Part shown: positions 33,521 to 41,894 of the stretch, piece after piece
How positions within the stretch are numbered: position 1 is the stretch's first letter
Layout: each line of letters opens with the position of its first letter
Assembly: GCF_018332695.1 (NCBI RefSeq)
Contig: NZ_BOQN01000080.1
Coordinates: 1-43,733, forward strand
From: Paractinoplanes toevensis
GTDB taxonomy: Bacteria; Actinomycetota; Actinomycetes; Mycobacteriales; Micromonosporaceae
Length of the DNA stretch: 43,733 nucleotides
Reading direction: 5' to 3'
Notes under the pieces: generated by a model
What the model saw: the letters and a program-made list of their open reading frames with translations, nothing else
Told to the model about the DNA's origin: nothing
Databases searched by the model: none
Made by a program: the position numbers and the translations under genes

Positions 33521-34189
33521 CTATCCACGGTCGGCCTCGATCCGGTAGCCGACGCCGGGCACCGTGGTGATGATCCAGGGCTCGCCGAGGCGTTTCCGCA
33601 AGGCCGAGACCGTGATGCGTACGGCGTTGGTCAGCGGATCGGCGTTCTCGTCCCAGGCCCGTTCCAGCAGCTCCTCGGCGCTGACGACGCCGCCCTCGGC
33701 GGCGACCAGCACCTCCAGCACGGCGAACTGTTTGCGGGTGAGCGCGACGTAGCGTTCGTCGCGGAAGACCTCCCGGCGGAACGGGTCGAGCCGCAGCCCG
33801 GCTATCTCCCGCACCGGGGGCCGGGCGTGCCCGCGCCGGCGATCGAGCGCCCGCAGCCGCAGCACGAGTTCCCGCAGCTCGAACGGTTTGGTGAGGTAAT
33901 CGTCGGCGCCGAGCTCGAAACCGGAGGCCTTGTCGTCGATCCGGTCGGCCGCGGTGAGCATGAGGATCGGGATGCCGCTGCCGGAGGCGACGATGCGCCG
34001 GGCGACCTCGTCGCCGGACGGGCCGGGGATGTCCCGGTCCAGGACCGCGAGGTCGTAGGAGTTGACCCCGAGCAGCTCCAGGGCGGTGTCGCCGTCGCCG
34101 GCGATGTCGGCGGCGATCGCCTCCAGCCGCAGCCCGTCCCGGACGGCCTCGGCCAGGTAGGGCTCGTCCTCCACGATCAGTACGCGCAT
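33521..34189 (-). CDS. OmpR/VanR-type response regulator
   Basis: 222 residues. Receiver with Asp in YDLAVLDRDIPGPSGDEV and Lys in DYLTKPFEL; C-terminal winged helix (VALTRKQFAVLEVLVAAEGG, then ISALRKRLGEPW-like VSALRKRLGEP and TVPGVGYRIE). Its start overlaps the end of the VanZ gene by 13 bases, and the kinase gene begins near its stop. OmpR-type regulators bind tandem direct repeats spaced 10-11 bp, exactly the layout of the 36-bp element found upstream of this operon and of the serine hydrolase gene. Confidence 0.95.
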   Translation of the reverse strand: MRVLIVEDEPYLAEAVRDGLRLEAIAADIAGDGDTALELLGVNSYDLAVLDRDIPGPSGDEVARRIVASGSGIPILMLTAADRIDDKASGFELGADDYLTKPFELRELVLRLRALDRRRGHARPPVREIAGLRLDPFRREVFRDERYVALTRKQFAVLEVLVAAEGGVVSAEELLERAWDENADPLTNAVRITVSALRKRLGEPWIITTVPGVGYRIEADRG

Positions 34190-34830
34190 ACCGGAACTCT
34201 ATGGTCGGCGGTGCGCCACCAGCGGCGCGACGCCAGCCCGGCCAGGACCGCGCCGGCCGCGTTGACCAGCACGTCATCCACCGACGAGACCCGGTCCAGC
34301 TGGAAGACGTACTGCGCGGTCTCGACCAGGATCGAACAGCCGGCCCCGAGCGCCAGGATCCGCGGCACGGAGGCCAGCGCCGCGAACCGCATCGGGGCGA
34401 AGAACCCCAGCGCCGCGAAGACCAGCAGGTTTCCGCCGATCCCGATCGGCCCCATGACGATCAGGTCGCGCAGCGGGATCAGGCTCACCCGCCCGGGGAC
34501 GACGCCGGCCCCCGGGCCGGGCATCAGGGTCAGCCACAGCCACGGCACGGTCCCGTAGACCATGCCCACCTCGGCCAGCGACGTCGGCCAGGCCCGCGGA
34601 ACGCCGGCGGCGCGCCGGACGAGCATCAAGACCCAGGCCACGAGTACGGCGAGGGGAATGCCGGCCAGCGTCATGAGCACCACGCCGTTCTCGGTGTCGT
34701 AGCAGCCGTGCCACCGCCCGGCCAGGCACGCCGGAACGGACATCGCCAGTGGCCGCCGCACGGCGAACCCGGCGGCCGCCACGGCGAGGATCGCCAGACT
34801 CAGGAGCACGATCCCGCGCAGTCGCTTCAT
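34177..34830 (-). CDS. VanZ-family membrane protein
   Basis: 217 residues. Five hydrophobic helices; VSLIPLRDLIVMGPIGIGGN, LVFAALGFFAPM, SILVETAQYVFQLDRVSSVD and DVLVNAAGAVLAGL are the VanZ-like signature blocks. VanZ proteins are linked to teicoplanin or lipoglycopeptide resistance in some bacteria, but many are of unknown role. First gene of a minus-strand operon with an OmpR-type regulator and kinase. ATG 34830; 36-bp element 31 bases upstream. Confidence 0.9.
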   Translation of the reverse strand: MKRLRGIVLLSLAILAVAAAGFAVRRPLAMSVPACLAGRWHGCYDTENGVVLMTLAGIPLAVLVAWVLMLVRRAAGVPRAWPTSLAEVGMVYGTVPWLWLTLMPGPGAGVVPGRVSLIPLRDLIVMGPIGIGGNLLVFAALGFFAPMRFAALASVPRILALGAGCSILVETAQYVFQLDRVSSVDDVLVNAAGAVLAGLASRRWWRTADHRVPVCAY

Positions 34831-34861
34831 GCCCCTATCGAAGCCGGAACGCCGTTGCGAC

Positions 34862-34897
34862 GGCGTATGGGATTTTCGATACGCCGGCGATACACCG
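34862..34897 (-). promoter_or_regulatory. 36-bp element A upstream of the VanZ operon
   Basis: Matches element B (35790-35825) in 33 of 36 positions. On the minus strand it has GTATCG at 34893-34888 and again at 34882-34877, 11 bp apart, followed by CATACGCC. Gap to the VanZ ATG is 31 bases. Layout fits an OmpR-family activator site near a -35 region. Confidence 0.75.
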
Positions 34898-34904
34898 GAT
34901 CGGG

Positions 34905-35758
34905 TCAGCCCCCGGCCCCGTCCTCGGGCGCGGCGCCGGGGTTCTTGCCGAGGATGTACGGGTACGGGCTGCCCTGGTCGAGGTGCCGGACGGCGTCCAC
35001 GTGACCGCCGCCGGCCACCGTCATGTACGGGTGCGCGAGGTGCGGATCGGTGAGCCACCGCGGCCGGGTGAAGAACCCCGCCCCGGTCATGCCGCACCGC
35101 CGGAAGATGTTCTCCTCGACGTAGTCCCAGTACGTCTGCCCGGTCACGGCCTCCACGATCAGCGCCGGGATGGTGACCTCGCCCTCCGCGTGGGTGGTGG
35201 TCGGCGTGCCCGGCACGCCCACGAGTTTCACCTGCCGCCCGCGCCGCTGGTAGTACGCGTGCACCTCGTCCCGGCTCCGGAAGACGCGGTGCACCTCCTC
35301 CGGCGGAGTCTCAGCCCGGAGGTGCCGGAGAGCAGGTGGTGAATGGTCACCCGCTCGGCGATGTCGGCGGAGAAGCCGGTCAGGTGCCGGCCCACCGGGT
35401 CGGACAGTTGCAGCCGGCCCTGCTGAGCCAGCTGCAGGATGGCCACCGCGTGGAACGGCTTGCCCGCCGAGCTGAGGCTGAACGCGGTTCCCTCGTGGTT
35501 CCGGATGCCCCGCTCCTCGTCGGCCAGGCCGTAGCTGCGGGACAGCACCGTTCGCCCCCGATGCGACAGCAGCACCACACCCGAGAACTTCCCGGCGGCG
35601 GCCAGCCCGGCCACATACCGGTCGTAGTCTCCGCCGGGCCGGGTGGCCGGTGGCGGCGTGTCGTGCCCGGCCCGGGCGAGCGGCGCGCCGGCGACCGCCA
35701 GCCCACCCAGGCTGAGCAGCCGCCGGCGCCCGATCCGCAATTCCGTATTCGAGTTCAT
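34905..35758 (-). pseudogene. Serine hydrolase (class C beta-lactamase fold), frameshifted and truncated
   Basis: Starts ATG 35758 with a twin-arginine-like signal (RRRLLSLGGLAVAGAP) and the nucleophile box SSAGKPF (SxxK). After HHLLSGTSGL the frame shifts by one near 35307-35320, then continues as PPEEVHRVFRSRDEVHAYYQ and EAVTGQTYWDYVEENIF. The catalytic Tyr motif (YxN) is replaced by HAE-like sequence. The protein ends at GKNPGAAPEDGAGG about 100 residues short of the usual length, before the KTG-type box. A broken or reassigned D,D-peptidase-like gene. Preceded by element B. Confidence 0.75.
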
Positions 35759-35789
35759 CCGTCCACTGAAGACGGATGACGGTTGTGGC

Positions 35790-35825
35790 GGCGTATGCGT
35801 TTTCCGATACGCCGGCGATACACCG
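35790..35825 (-). promoter_or_regulatory. 36-bp element B upstream of the serine hydrolase gene
   Basis: Twin of element A: GTATCG at 35821-35816 and 35810-35805 on the minus strand, then CATACGCC. Gap to the ATG at 35758 is again exactly 31 bases. It abuts the stop of the small gene 35827-36123. Confidence 0.75.
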
Positions 35826-35826
35826 C

Positions 35827-36123
35827 TCAGTGGGGGCGGGGGAGATCCCGGGTGTCGGCCTCGGCGACGATCGACTCGGCGACGTGGCGCAGCTGGGTGG
35901 GATCCGGGTGGAAGCCGTCGGCGATGTCGTGGTGCAGGCCCGACTTCGTACGCTCCAGCAGGTTTTCGGTGACCGTCTCGACGCTTTCACCGGCGTACGA
36001 CTGCTTGGTCTTCTCGGTGGCGGCCCGCAGGGCCGACGTGAGTTGTTCCTCGAGTGGCCCGCGCAGCTTGTCCTCGACCGGGTTCAAGGTGTTCGGATCG
36101 AGCGTGACCTGCGGCTCTGCCAT
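35827..36123 (-). CDS. Small hypothetical protein
   Basis: 98 residues, acidic and helical: NPVEDKLRGPLEEQLTSALR, then QSYAGESVETVTENLLERT and DPTQLRHVAESIVAEADTRD. ATG 36123 has a strong AGAGGGGGAAGA site. Ends one base before element B, so it may read through into the serine hydrolase gene. Family not recognised; no catalytic motif. Confidence 0.72.
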   Translation of the reverse strand: MAEPQVTLDPNTLNPVEDKLRGPLEEQLTSALRAATEKTKQSYAGESVETVTENLLERTKSGLHHDIADGFHPDPTQLRHVAESIVAEADTRDLPRPH

Positions 36124-36300
36124 TCTTCCCCCTCTGGATGTGACGGCGCGACGCGGATACCCATGCGGGAAGCGTCGCTAAACGCCCTTCACTTCGAAGA
36201 ACGTACCGGCCGCGACGGGGTGACGACCGGTCTCCGGAGAGAGGATGCATTTCTGGTTTGTTTCCTTACCGGGTGGGGCAGGAAGACCACTGGCCGTCGA

Positions 36301-36316
36301 AGTGATGGAGATCACT
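36301..36316. promoter_or_regulatory. Crp-like palindrome before lpqY
   Basis: AGTGAT-GGAG-ATCACT, perfect 6-bp arms with 4-base spacer; it contains GTGA-N6-TCAC, the consensus shape of Crp/FNR-type sites. It ends 18 bases before the lpqY ATG, overlapping the likely transcript leader, where a bound regulator would more likely repress. The sugar importer downstream makes carbon-status control plausible. Confidence 0.55.
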
Positions 36317-36334
36317 CCGGCTGATGGAGGGTCA

Positions 36335-37588
36335 ATGACGACACCTGGAAGGGTCGTTGCGGCCGCTGCCGCACTCATTCTGGCCGCCCCGCTGGCGGCC
36401 TGCGGATCCGATGACGAGGGCGTGCCCGTCCTCACCTTCTACAACTCACCCGTCCAGAACCTGCAGACCGTTGTCGACCGCTGCAATCAGCAGGCGGCCG
36501 GCAAGTACAAGATCTCGTACCAGACGCTGCCGCGCACGGCGGACGACCAGCGGGTCCAGATGGTCCGCCGGCTCGCCGCCAAGGACGACAGCATGGACAT
36601 CCTCGGCATGGACGTCACCTGGACCCAGGAGTTCGCCAGCGCGAACTGGATCCGGGAGATCACCGGCGACCTGAAGAGCGAGGTGGAGGGCCAGACCCTG
36701 GCCGCCGCGGTGGATTCCGCGAAATACGAGGACAAGCTGTACGCGGCGCCGAACAACACCAACGTCCAGTTGCTCTGGTACCGCAAGGACCTCGTACCCA
36801 CCCCACCCAAGACCTGGGACGAGATGATCCAGATGTCCCAGCAGCTCAAGTCGCAGGGCAAGCCGTACCAGGTGATGACCATGGGCGCCCAGTACGAGGG
36901 CCTCGTGGTGTTCTTCAACAGCCTGGTGGCCAGCGCCGGCGGGCACGTGGTCGACGACGCCGGCGAGAAGGCCGTGATGGACGACGGCACGGTCAAGGCC
37001 CTGGAGGTGCTGAAGAACTTCGCGACGGCCGGCGTGACCGACCCGTCGTTCTCCAACGCGGTCGAGGACGACGTGCGGCGCGCGTTCCAGGACGGCGGCG
37101 GTGCGTTCGAGCTGAACTGGCCGTACGTATGGGCGTCGATGAGCGAGGACGCGCCGGACATGGCGGCCAAGGTCGGCTGGGCACGGTACCCGGCGATCGA
37201 CGCGAGCACACCGAGCCGCACCACGATCGGCGGCTCCGAGCAGGCCGTCAGCTCGTACAGCAAGCATCCGGACCTGGCCTTTGACGCGATCAAGTGTCTG
37301 CGTGGGCCGGAAAGTCAGCTGTATCTCGCGGTGAACTCGGGGCAGGCGCCGTCGATCGAGTCGGTCTACAACGACCCGTCGATGGACAAGGCGTACCCGA
37401 TGAAGGACGTCCTGCTGGACGAGCTGAAGACGTCGGCGCCGCGGCCGCGCACCCCGGCGTACCAGAACCTCTCCACCGTGGTGGCCGCCGAGCTGTCGCC
37501 GCCCGCGTCGGTGGAGCCGCAGAAGACCGCGGACTCGCTGCGCGAATCCATCCAGGCCGCGATCGACTCGAAGGGGGTCCTCCCGTGA
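36335..37588 (+). CDS. lpqY: Trehalose ABC importer substrate-binding lipoprotein
   Basis: 417 residues. Lipobox LAAC after a hydrophobic signal (cleavage before Cys23), so a membrane-anchored lipoprotein. Long matches by eye to mycobacterial LpqY: RCNQQ, LPRTADDQRVQMVRRL, DKLYAAPNNTNVQLLWYRKD, EGLVVFFNSLVASAGGHV, FELNWPYVWASM, TIGGSEQAV and TPAYQNLS. It captures trehalose outside the membrane and passes it to SugA/SugB. ATG 36335 has GGAGGG 3-8 bases upstream. The permease gene overlaps the stop as GTGA. Confidence 0.88.
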   Translation: MTTPGRVVAAAAALILAAPLAACGSDDEGVPVLTFYNSPVQNLQTVVDRCNQQAAGKYKISYQTLPRTADDQRVQMVRRLAAKDDSMDILGMDVTWTQEFASANWIREITGDLKSEVEGQTLAAAVDSAKYEDKLYAAPNNTNVQLLWYRKDLVPTPPKTWDEMIQMSQQLKSQGKPYQVMTMGAQYEGLVVFFNSLVASAGGHVVDDAGEKAVMDDGTVKALEVLKNFATAGVTDPSFSNAVEDDVRRAFQDGGGAFELNWPYVWASMSEDAPDMAAKVGWARYPAIDASTPSRTTIGGSEQAVSSYSKHPDLAFDAIKCLRGPESQLYLAVNSGQAPSIESVYNDPSMDKAYPMKDVLLDELKTSAPRPRTPAYQNLSTVVAAELSPPASVEPQKTADSLRESIQAAIDSKGVLP

Positions 37589-38529
37589 GCGTCCAGGAGA
37601 AGGTGCGGATCCCCGCGCAGCGGACTCCGAAGAAGAAGGTCGCGCTCAGCGAGGGCAAGAAGCAGGAGCGCAAGCTGGGCTGGCTGCTCTGCGCACCGGC
37701 CGCGATCGTGATGGTCGCGGTGACCGCCTACCCGATCATCTACTCGGTATGGCTGTCGCTCCAACGCTATGACCTGAAATTTCCGGAAGACCGGGAGTTC
37801 ATCGGTCTCACCAACTATGTGACCGTGTTGTCGAACAACTACTGGTGGACGGCGTTCGGGGTGACCGCGCTGATCACGGTCATCTCGGTGACGGTGGAGC
37901 TCATCCTGGGCATGGGCCTCGCCCTGATCATGCACAAAACCCTGGTCGGCCGCGGCCTGGTGCGAACGAGTGCGCTCATTCCGTACGGCATCGTCACGGT
38001 CGTCGCCGCCTTCTCCTGGCGGTACGCGTGGACCCCCGGCACCGGTTACCTGGCCAACCTGGTGTCCCCGGACGGCGCTCCGCTCACCGAACGGGCCAGC
38101 GCTCTCGCGATCATCATCTTCGCCGAGATCTGGAAGACCACCCCGTTCATGGCCCTGCTGCTGATGGCCGGCCTGGCCCTGGTGCCGGACGACCTGCTCA
38201 AGGCCGCTTCGATGGACGGCGCCAGCTGGTGGCAGCGGTTCACCAAAGTGATGCTGCCGGTGATGAAGCCGGCCATCCTGGTCGCCCTGCTGTTCCGCAC
38301 GCTCGACGCGTTCCGGATCTTCGACAACATCTACGTGCTCTCGGCCGGTGCCAACGAGACGTCGTCGGTGTCGATGATCGCCTATAACAACCTGATGAAG
38401 GGCCTGAACCTCGGCATCGGCTCGACCATGTCGGTGCTCATCTTCCTCACCGTGGCGATCATCGCGTTCATCTTCGTGAAGCTGTTCGGCACGGCAGCGC
38501 CCGGTAGCGACGACGGAGAGAGGCGCTGA
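37585..38529 (+). CDS. sugA: Trehalose ABC importer permease SugA
   Basis: 314 residues. After a basic 30-residue N-terminus, six spans; the coupling (EAA-like) loop is AASMDGASWWQRFTKVMLPV with the conserved Gly. The family is MalF-type. GTG 37585 overlaps the lpqY stop, and its own stop overlaps the next start as TGATG, so all are coupled. Transports trehalose together with SugB. Confidence 0.88.
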   Translation: MSVQEKVRIPAQRTPKKKVALSEGKKQERKLGWLLCAPAAIVMVAVTAYPIIYSVWLSLQRYDLKFPEDREFIGLTNYVTVLSNNYWWTAFGVTALITVISVTVELILGMGLALIMHKTLVGRGLVRTSALIPYGIVTVVAAFSWRYAWTPGTGYLANLVSPDGAPLTERASALAIIIFAEIWKTTPFMALLLMAGLALVPDDLLKAASMDGASWWQRFTKVMLPVMKPAILVALLFRTLDAFRIFDNIYVLSAGANETSSVSMIAYNNLMKGLNLGIGSTMSVLIFLTVAIIAFIFVKLFGTAAPGSDDGERR

Positions 38530-39362
38530 TGGCCGCCACCACCACATCCGACAAGGTCAAGTGGGGCCTGCTCGACGCCATCGTCGTCGTCTTCGCCCTG
38601 GTCCCGGTGCTCTGGATCGTCTCGTTGTCGTTCAAGACGACGCCGACCCTCACCGACGGAAACTTCATCCCACGCGACTGGACGTGGGACAACTACAAAC
38701 TGATCTTTCAGACCGACCAATTCGTACGGGCATTGATCAACTCGATCGGCATCGCTCTCATCTCGACGCTGATCGCGGTGTTGCTGGGCACCATGGCCGC
38801 GTACGCGATCAGTCGCCTTGATTTTCCCGGCAAGAAGGCCCTCGTCGGGGTTTCCCTGCTGATCGCGATGTTCCCGCAGGTGTCGCTGGTGTCGCCGCTG
38901 TTCAACATCGAGCGCAACACCGGCCTGTTCGACACCTGGCCGGGACTGATCCTCCCGTACATCACGTTCGCCCTGCCTCTGGCGATCTACACGCTGTCGG
39001 CGTTCTTCAAGCAGATCCCCTGGGATCTGGAGAAGGCCGCCAAGATGGACGGCGCCAGCCAGGGCGAGGCGTTCCGCAAGGTGATCGCGCCGCTCGCGGC
39101 GCCCGGGGTCTTCACCACCGCGATCCTGGTCTTCATCTTCTGCTGGAACGACTTCCTGTTCGCCATCTCGCTGACCTCGACCGAGCGGTCCCGCACGGTC
39201 CCGGTCGCGCTGTCGTTCTTCACCGGTGCGTCCCAGTTCGAGGACCCCACCGGCGCGATCTCCGCGGCCGCCGTGGTGATCACGATTCCGATCATCCTGT
39301 TCGTGCTGTTCTTCCAGAGGCGCATCGTCGCGGGCCTCACGTCCGGCGCCGTGAAGGGTTAG
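38529..39362 (+). CDS. sugB: Trehalose ABC importer permease SugB
   Basis: 277 residues, MalG-type: six spans, coupling loop EKAAKMDGASQGEAFRKVIA with the usual Gly, and TVPVALSFFTGA near the end. ATG 38529 shares one base with the sugA stop. Its gene ends 6 bases before the ATPase gene. Forms the membrane channel with SugA. Confidence 0.88.
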   Translation: MAATTTSDKVKWGLLDAIVVVFALVPVLWIVSLSFKTTPTLTDGNFIPRDWTWDNYKLIFQTDQFVRALINSIGIALISTLIAVLLGTMAAYAISRLDFPGKKALVGVSLLIAMFPQVSLVSPLFNIERNTGLFDTWPGLILPYITFALPLAIYTLSAFFKQIPWDLEKAAKMDGASQGEAFRKVIAPLAAPGVFTTAILVFIFCWNDFLFAISLTSTERSRTVPVALSFFTGASQFEDPTGAISAAAVVITIPIILFVLFFQRRIVAGLTSGAVKG

Positions 39363-39368
39363 GTATCG

Positions 39369-40562
39369 ATGGCTGACATCGTTCTCGACAAGGTGAGCAA
39401 GAAATACCCGGACGGCACCGTGGCCGTGCACGACATCGACCTGGAGATCGCCGACGGGGAGTTCATCATCCTGGTCGGCCCGTCCGGCTGCGGGAAGTCG
39501 ACCACCCTCAACATGATCGCCGGCCTGGAGGACATCAGCTCCGGCGAGCTGCGGATCGCGGGGGAGCGGGTCAACGATAAGGCACCCAAGGACCGGGACA
39601 TCGCGATGGTGTTCCAGTCCTACGCCCTGTATCCCAACATGACCGTGCGGGAGAACATGGCCTTCCCGCTGCGGTTGGCCAAATTGGACAAAAAGGTTAT
39701 CGACGAGAAGGTTGGTGAAGCCGCCCGCGTTCTCGAGCTCACCGACTACCTCGACCGCAAGCCGGCCAACCTCTCCGGCGGCCAGCGCCAGCGGGTCGCG
39801 ATGGGCCGGGCGATCGTCCGCAGCCCCAAGGCCTTCCTGATGGACGAGCCGCTGTCCAACCTCGACGCCAAACTGCGCGTCCAGATGCGCACCCAGGTCT
39901 CCCGCCTGCAGAAACAGCTCGGCACCACCACGGTCTACGTCACCCACGACCAGACCGAGGCGATGACCCTGGGCGACCGGGTGGTGGTCATGCGGGGCGG
40001 CTACATCCAGCAGGTCGGCGACCCGCAGACCCTCTACGACCGGCCGGTCAACCTGTTCGTGGCCGGGTTCATCGGCTCACCCGCGATGAACTTCCTGGCC
40101 GCCACCGTCGAGGAGGACAAACTGCGGACCGCGCTGGGCGACCTGCCGATCGGCGGCCGCACCCGGGCGGCGCTGTCCGGCGCCGACGCTCCGCGTCAGC
40201 TCATCCTCGGCATCCGCCCGGAGCATTTCGAGGACGCCTCGCTGGTGGAGGACCACCAGCGAGCCAAAGGGTACGAGTTCACGGCGCCCGTCGACCTGGT
40301 CGAATCGATGGGCTCCGACAAGTATGTCTACTTCACCGTCGAGGGCGAACACGCGTCCTCCGCCGACCTGGAGGACCTGGCCGCCGACGCCGGCGGTGCC
40401 GACCTGCCCCCGCAGGACAGCCTGGTCACCCGCCTGTCGGCCGAGTCCCGCGTACGCGACGGCGCCGACGCGAAGGTCTGGATGAACCTCGACAAGATCC
40501 ACCTGTTCGACCCCAGCGACGGCCGCAACATCACCCTCACCGACGAGAAGGCCGAGGTCTGA
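39369..40562 (+). CDS. sugC: Trehalose ABC importer ATPase SugC
   Basis: 397 residues. Walker A GPSGCGKST (about 36-44), Q loop VFQSYALYP, signature LSGGQRQR, Walker B FLMDEPLSNLDAKLR and switch VTHD are all intact; a C-terminal regulatory TOBE/OB part of the MalK/UgpC/SugC type follows (LILGIRPEHF, VDLVESMGSDKYVYFTVEGE). ATG 39369 overlaps nothing but lies 6 bases after sugB. Powers the importer. The MsmK/UgpC group can serve several importers, but the operon points to trehalose. Confidence 0.9.
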   Translation: MADIVLDKVSKKYPDGTVAVHDIDLEIADGEFIILVGPSGCGKSTTLNMIAGLEDISSGELRIAGERVNDKAPKDRDIAMVFQSYALYPNMTVRENMAFPLRLAKLDKKVIDEKVGEAARVLELTDYLDRKPANLSGGQRQRVAMGRAIVRSPKAFLMDEPLSNLDAKLRVQMRTQVSRLQKQLGTTTVYVTHDQTEAMTLGDRVVVMRGGYIQQVGDPQTLYDRPVNLFVAGFIGSPAMNFLAATVEEDKLRTALGDLPIGGRTRAALSGADAPRQLILGIRPEHFEDASLVEDHQRAKGYEFTAPVDLVESMGSDKYVYFTVEGEHASSADLEDLAADAGGADLPPQDSLVTRLSAESRVRDGADAKVWMNLDKIHLFDPSDGRNITLTDEKAEV

Positions 40563-40566
40563 GAGA

Positions 40567-40638
40567 CCGGCTCACGCGTCCGGGCGCGGGCCGGCTCACG
40601 CCTCCGGGCGCAGGCCGGATCACACCTCCGGGCGCAGG
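40567..40638. repeat. Three 24-bp tandem repeats at the end of the ECF42 gene
   Basis: Units 40567-40590, 40591-40614 and 40615-40638 match in about 20 of 24 positions (CTCACGCCTCCGGGCGC type). The rightmost unit contains the sigma-gene stop and its last codons (LRPEV), so the tail of the gene has been copied twice downstream, each copy with an in-frame TGA or close relative. They fill the 57 bases between sugC and the sigma gene. Confidence 0.85.
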
Positions 40639-41894
40639 GCGGCTATTCGCGCCGCCAGGAACTCCCGCTCGGCGGCGTTCTCGGTCAGGGCGAGCGCTGC
40701 GGCATAGGCCGCGGCGCTCGCCGCCGGGCGGTCCAGGCGGCGGAGCAGGTCGGCCTTGGTGGTCGGCAGATACGGGTACGCCGCCAGCCGCCCGTCCCGC
40801 TCCAGGCGTTCCACCAGCACGAGCGCCGCGGCCGGCCCGTCCGACATGGACACCGCCACGGCCCGGTTGAGCGCCACCACCGGCGACGGCCAGATCTCCA
40901 GCAGCCGGTCGTAGAGCAGCCGGATCTGCGGCCAGTCGGTCGCGGCGTAGGTGGGTGCCTGCGCATGCAGCGCGGCTATCGCCGCCTGCAGGGTGAAACG
41001 GCCGGGGGGCGCGGCGGTGAGACTTGCGGTGATCAGCCGGTCGGCCTCGGCGATGAGCGTACGGTCCCAGCCGTCCCGATCCTGATCCTCGAGCAGCCGG
41101 AGCCGCCCGTCCGCGTCGGTCCGTCCCGCGCGCCGGGCATGGTGCACCAGCAGCAGGGCGAGCAGACCGGCCACCTCGGTCTCGGCCGGCAGCAGCAACC
41201 GCAGCATCCGGGCCAGGTCGAGCGCCCGGTCACTGAGGTCGTCCCGCGTCAACCGATCACCCGCGCCCGCGGTGTGTGCCGCCGTGTGTCCTGCCGTGTA
41301 GAGCAGGTAGATCACCATCAGCACGGCACCCACCCGCCCCGGCAGTTCGGCCCGCTGCGGTACGGCGTACGGAATCCGGGCTATTGAGATCTTCTTCTTG
41401 GCCCGGGTTATCCGGGCCGCCATCGTGGACTCGGACACCAGCAGCGCCCGGGCCACCTCCGGGGTGGCCATCCCGCAGATCAGCCGCAGAGTCAGTGCCA
41501 CCTGCGCATCGATCGACAGCGCCGGGTGGCAGCAGGTGAATACCAGCCGCAGCCGGTCGTCCGCTTCTTCCGGTGCTGTTCCCGCCGGTCCTGCTTGCGC
41601 CGGTTCTGCTTCCGCGGGTTCTGCTTCCGCCGGGATGATCAGCAGTGGCAGCTTGGCGGCCAGGGTGCGCTGCCGCTGTCGGGCGGTCAGCGCGTTCCGC
41701 CGGGCCGCCGTGGTCAGCCACGCACCCGGCCGCGCCGGAACGCCTCGCGCACGCCACGTGCGCAGTGCCTGCACATAGGCGTCCTGCACGGCTTCCTCGG
41801 CCAGGTCCAGATCGCGGGTGACGCGTACGGTCGCGGCGAGCACCTGAGCCCATTCGGCCCGGTGCGCGCCGGCGACCGCCTCGTCCGCGTTCAG
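40620..41894 (-). CDS. ECF42-type RNA polymerase sigma factor
   Basis: 424 residues if CTG 41894 is the start, 407 from GTG 41843. Region 2 (LDLAEEAVQDAYVQALRTWR, ARPGAWLTTAARRNALTARQ) and region 4 (TPEVARALLVSESTMAARIT) are followed by a long C-terminal extension (about 200-400) ending in TPR-like helices, as in the ECF42 group that is genetically linked to DGPF proteins. The homologous N-terminus LNADEAVAGAHRAEWAQ continues upstream of the first GTG to a CTG whose last two bases overlap the DGPF-gene stop (CTGA). An in-frame Ala/Glu/Pro repeat lies near 41580-41640. Confidence 0.85.
   Translation of the reverse strand: MNADEAVAGAHRAEWAQVLAATVRVTRDLDLAEEAVQDAYVQALRTWRARGVPARPGAWLTTAARRNALTARQRQRTLAAKLPLLIIPAEAEPAEAEPAQAGPAGTAPEEADDRLRLVFTCCHPALSIDAQVALTLRLICGMATPEVARALLVSESTMAARITRAKKKISIARIPYAVPQRAELPGRVGAVLMVIYLLYTAGHTAAHTAGAGDRLTRDDLSDRALDLARMLRLLLPAETEVAGLLALLLVHHARRAGRTDADGRLRLLEDQDRDGWDRTLIAEADRLITASLTAAPPGRFTLQAAIAALHAQAPTYAATDWPQIRLLYDRLLEIWPSPVVALNRAVAVSMSDGPAAALVLVERLERDGRLAAYPYLPTTKADLLRRLDRPAASAAAYAAALALTENAAEREFLAARIAALRPEV

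Noticed and set aside
34861..35826. Mobile element bounded by the 36-bp repeats
   Set aside because: Repeats are direct, contain phased hexamers and keep identical spacing to start codons, and no transposase lies between; a regulatory role fits better.
38382..39947. 521-codon minus-strand frame across sugB and sugC
   Set aside because: Shadow of two well-conserved ABC transporter genes.
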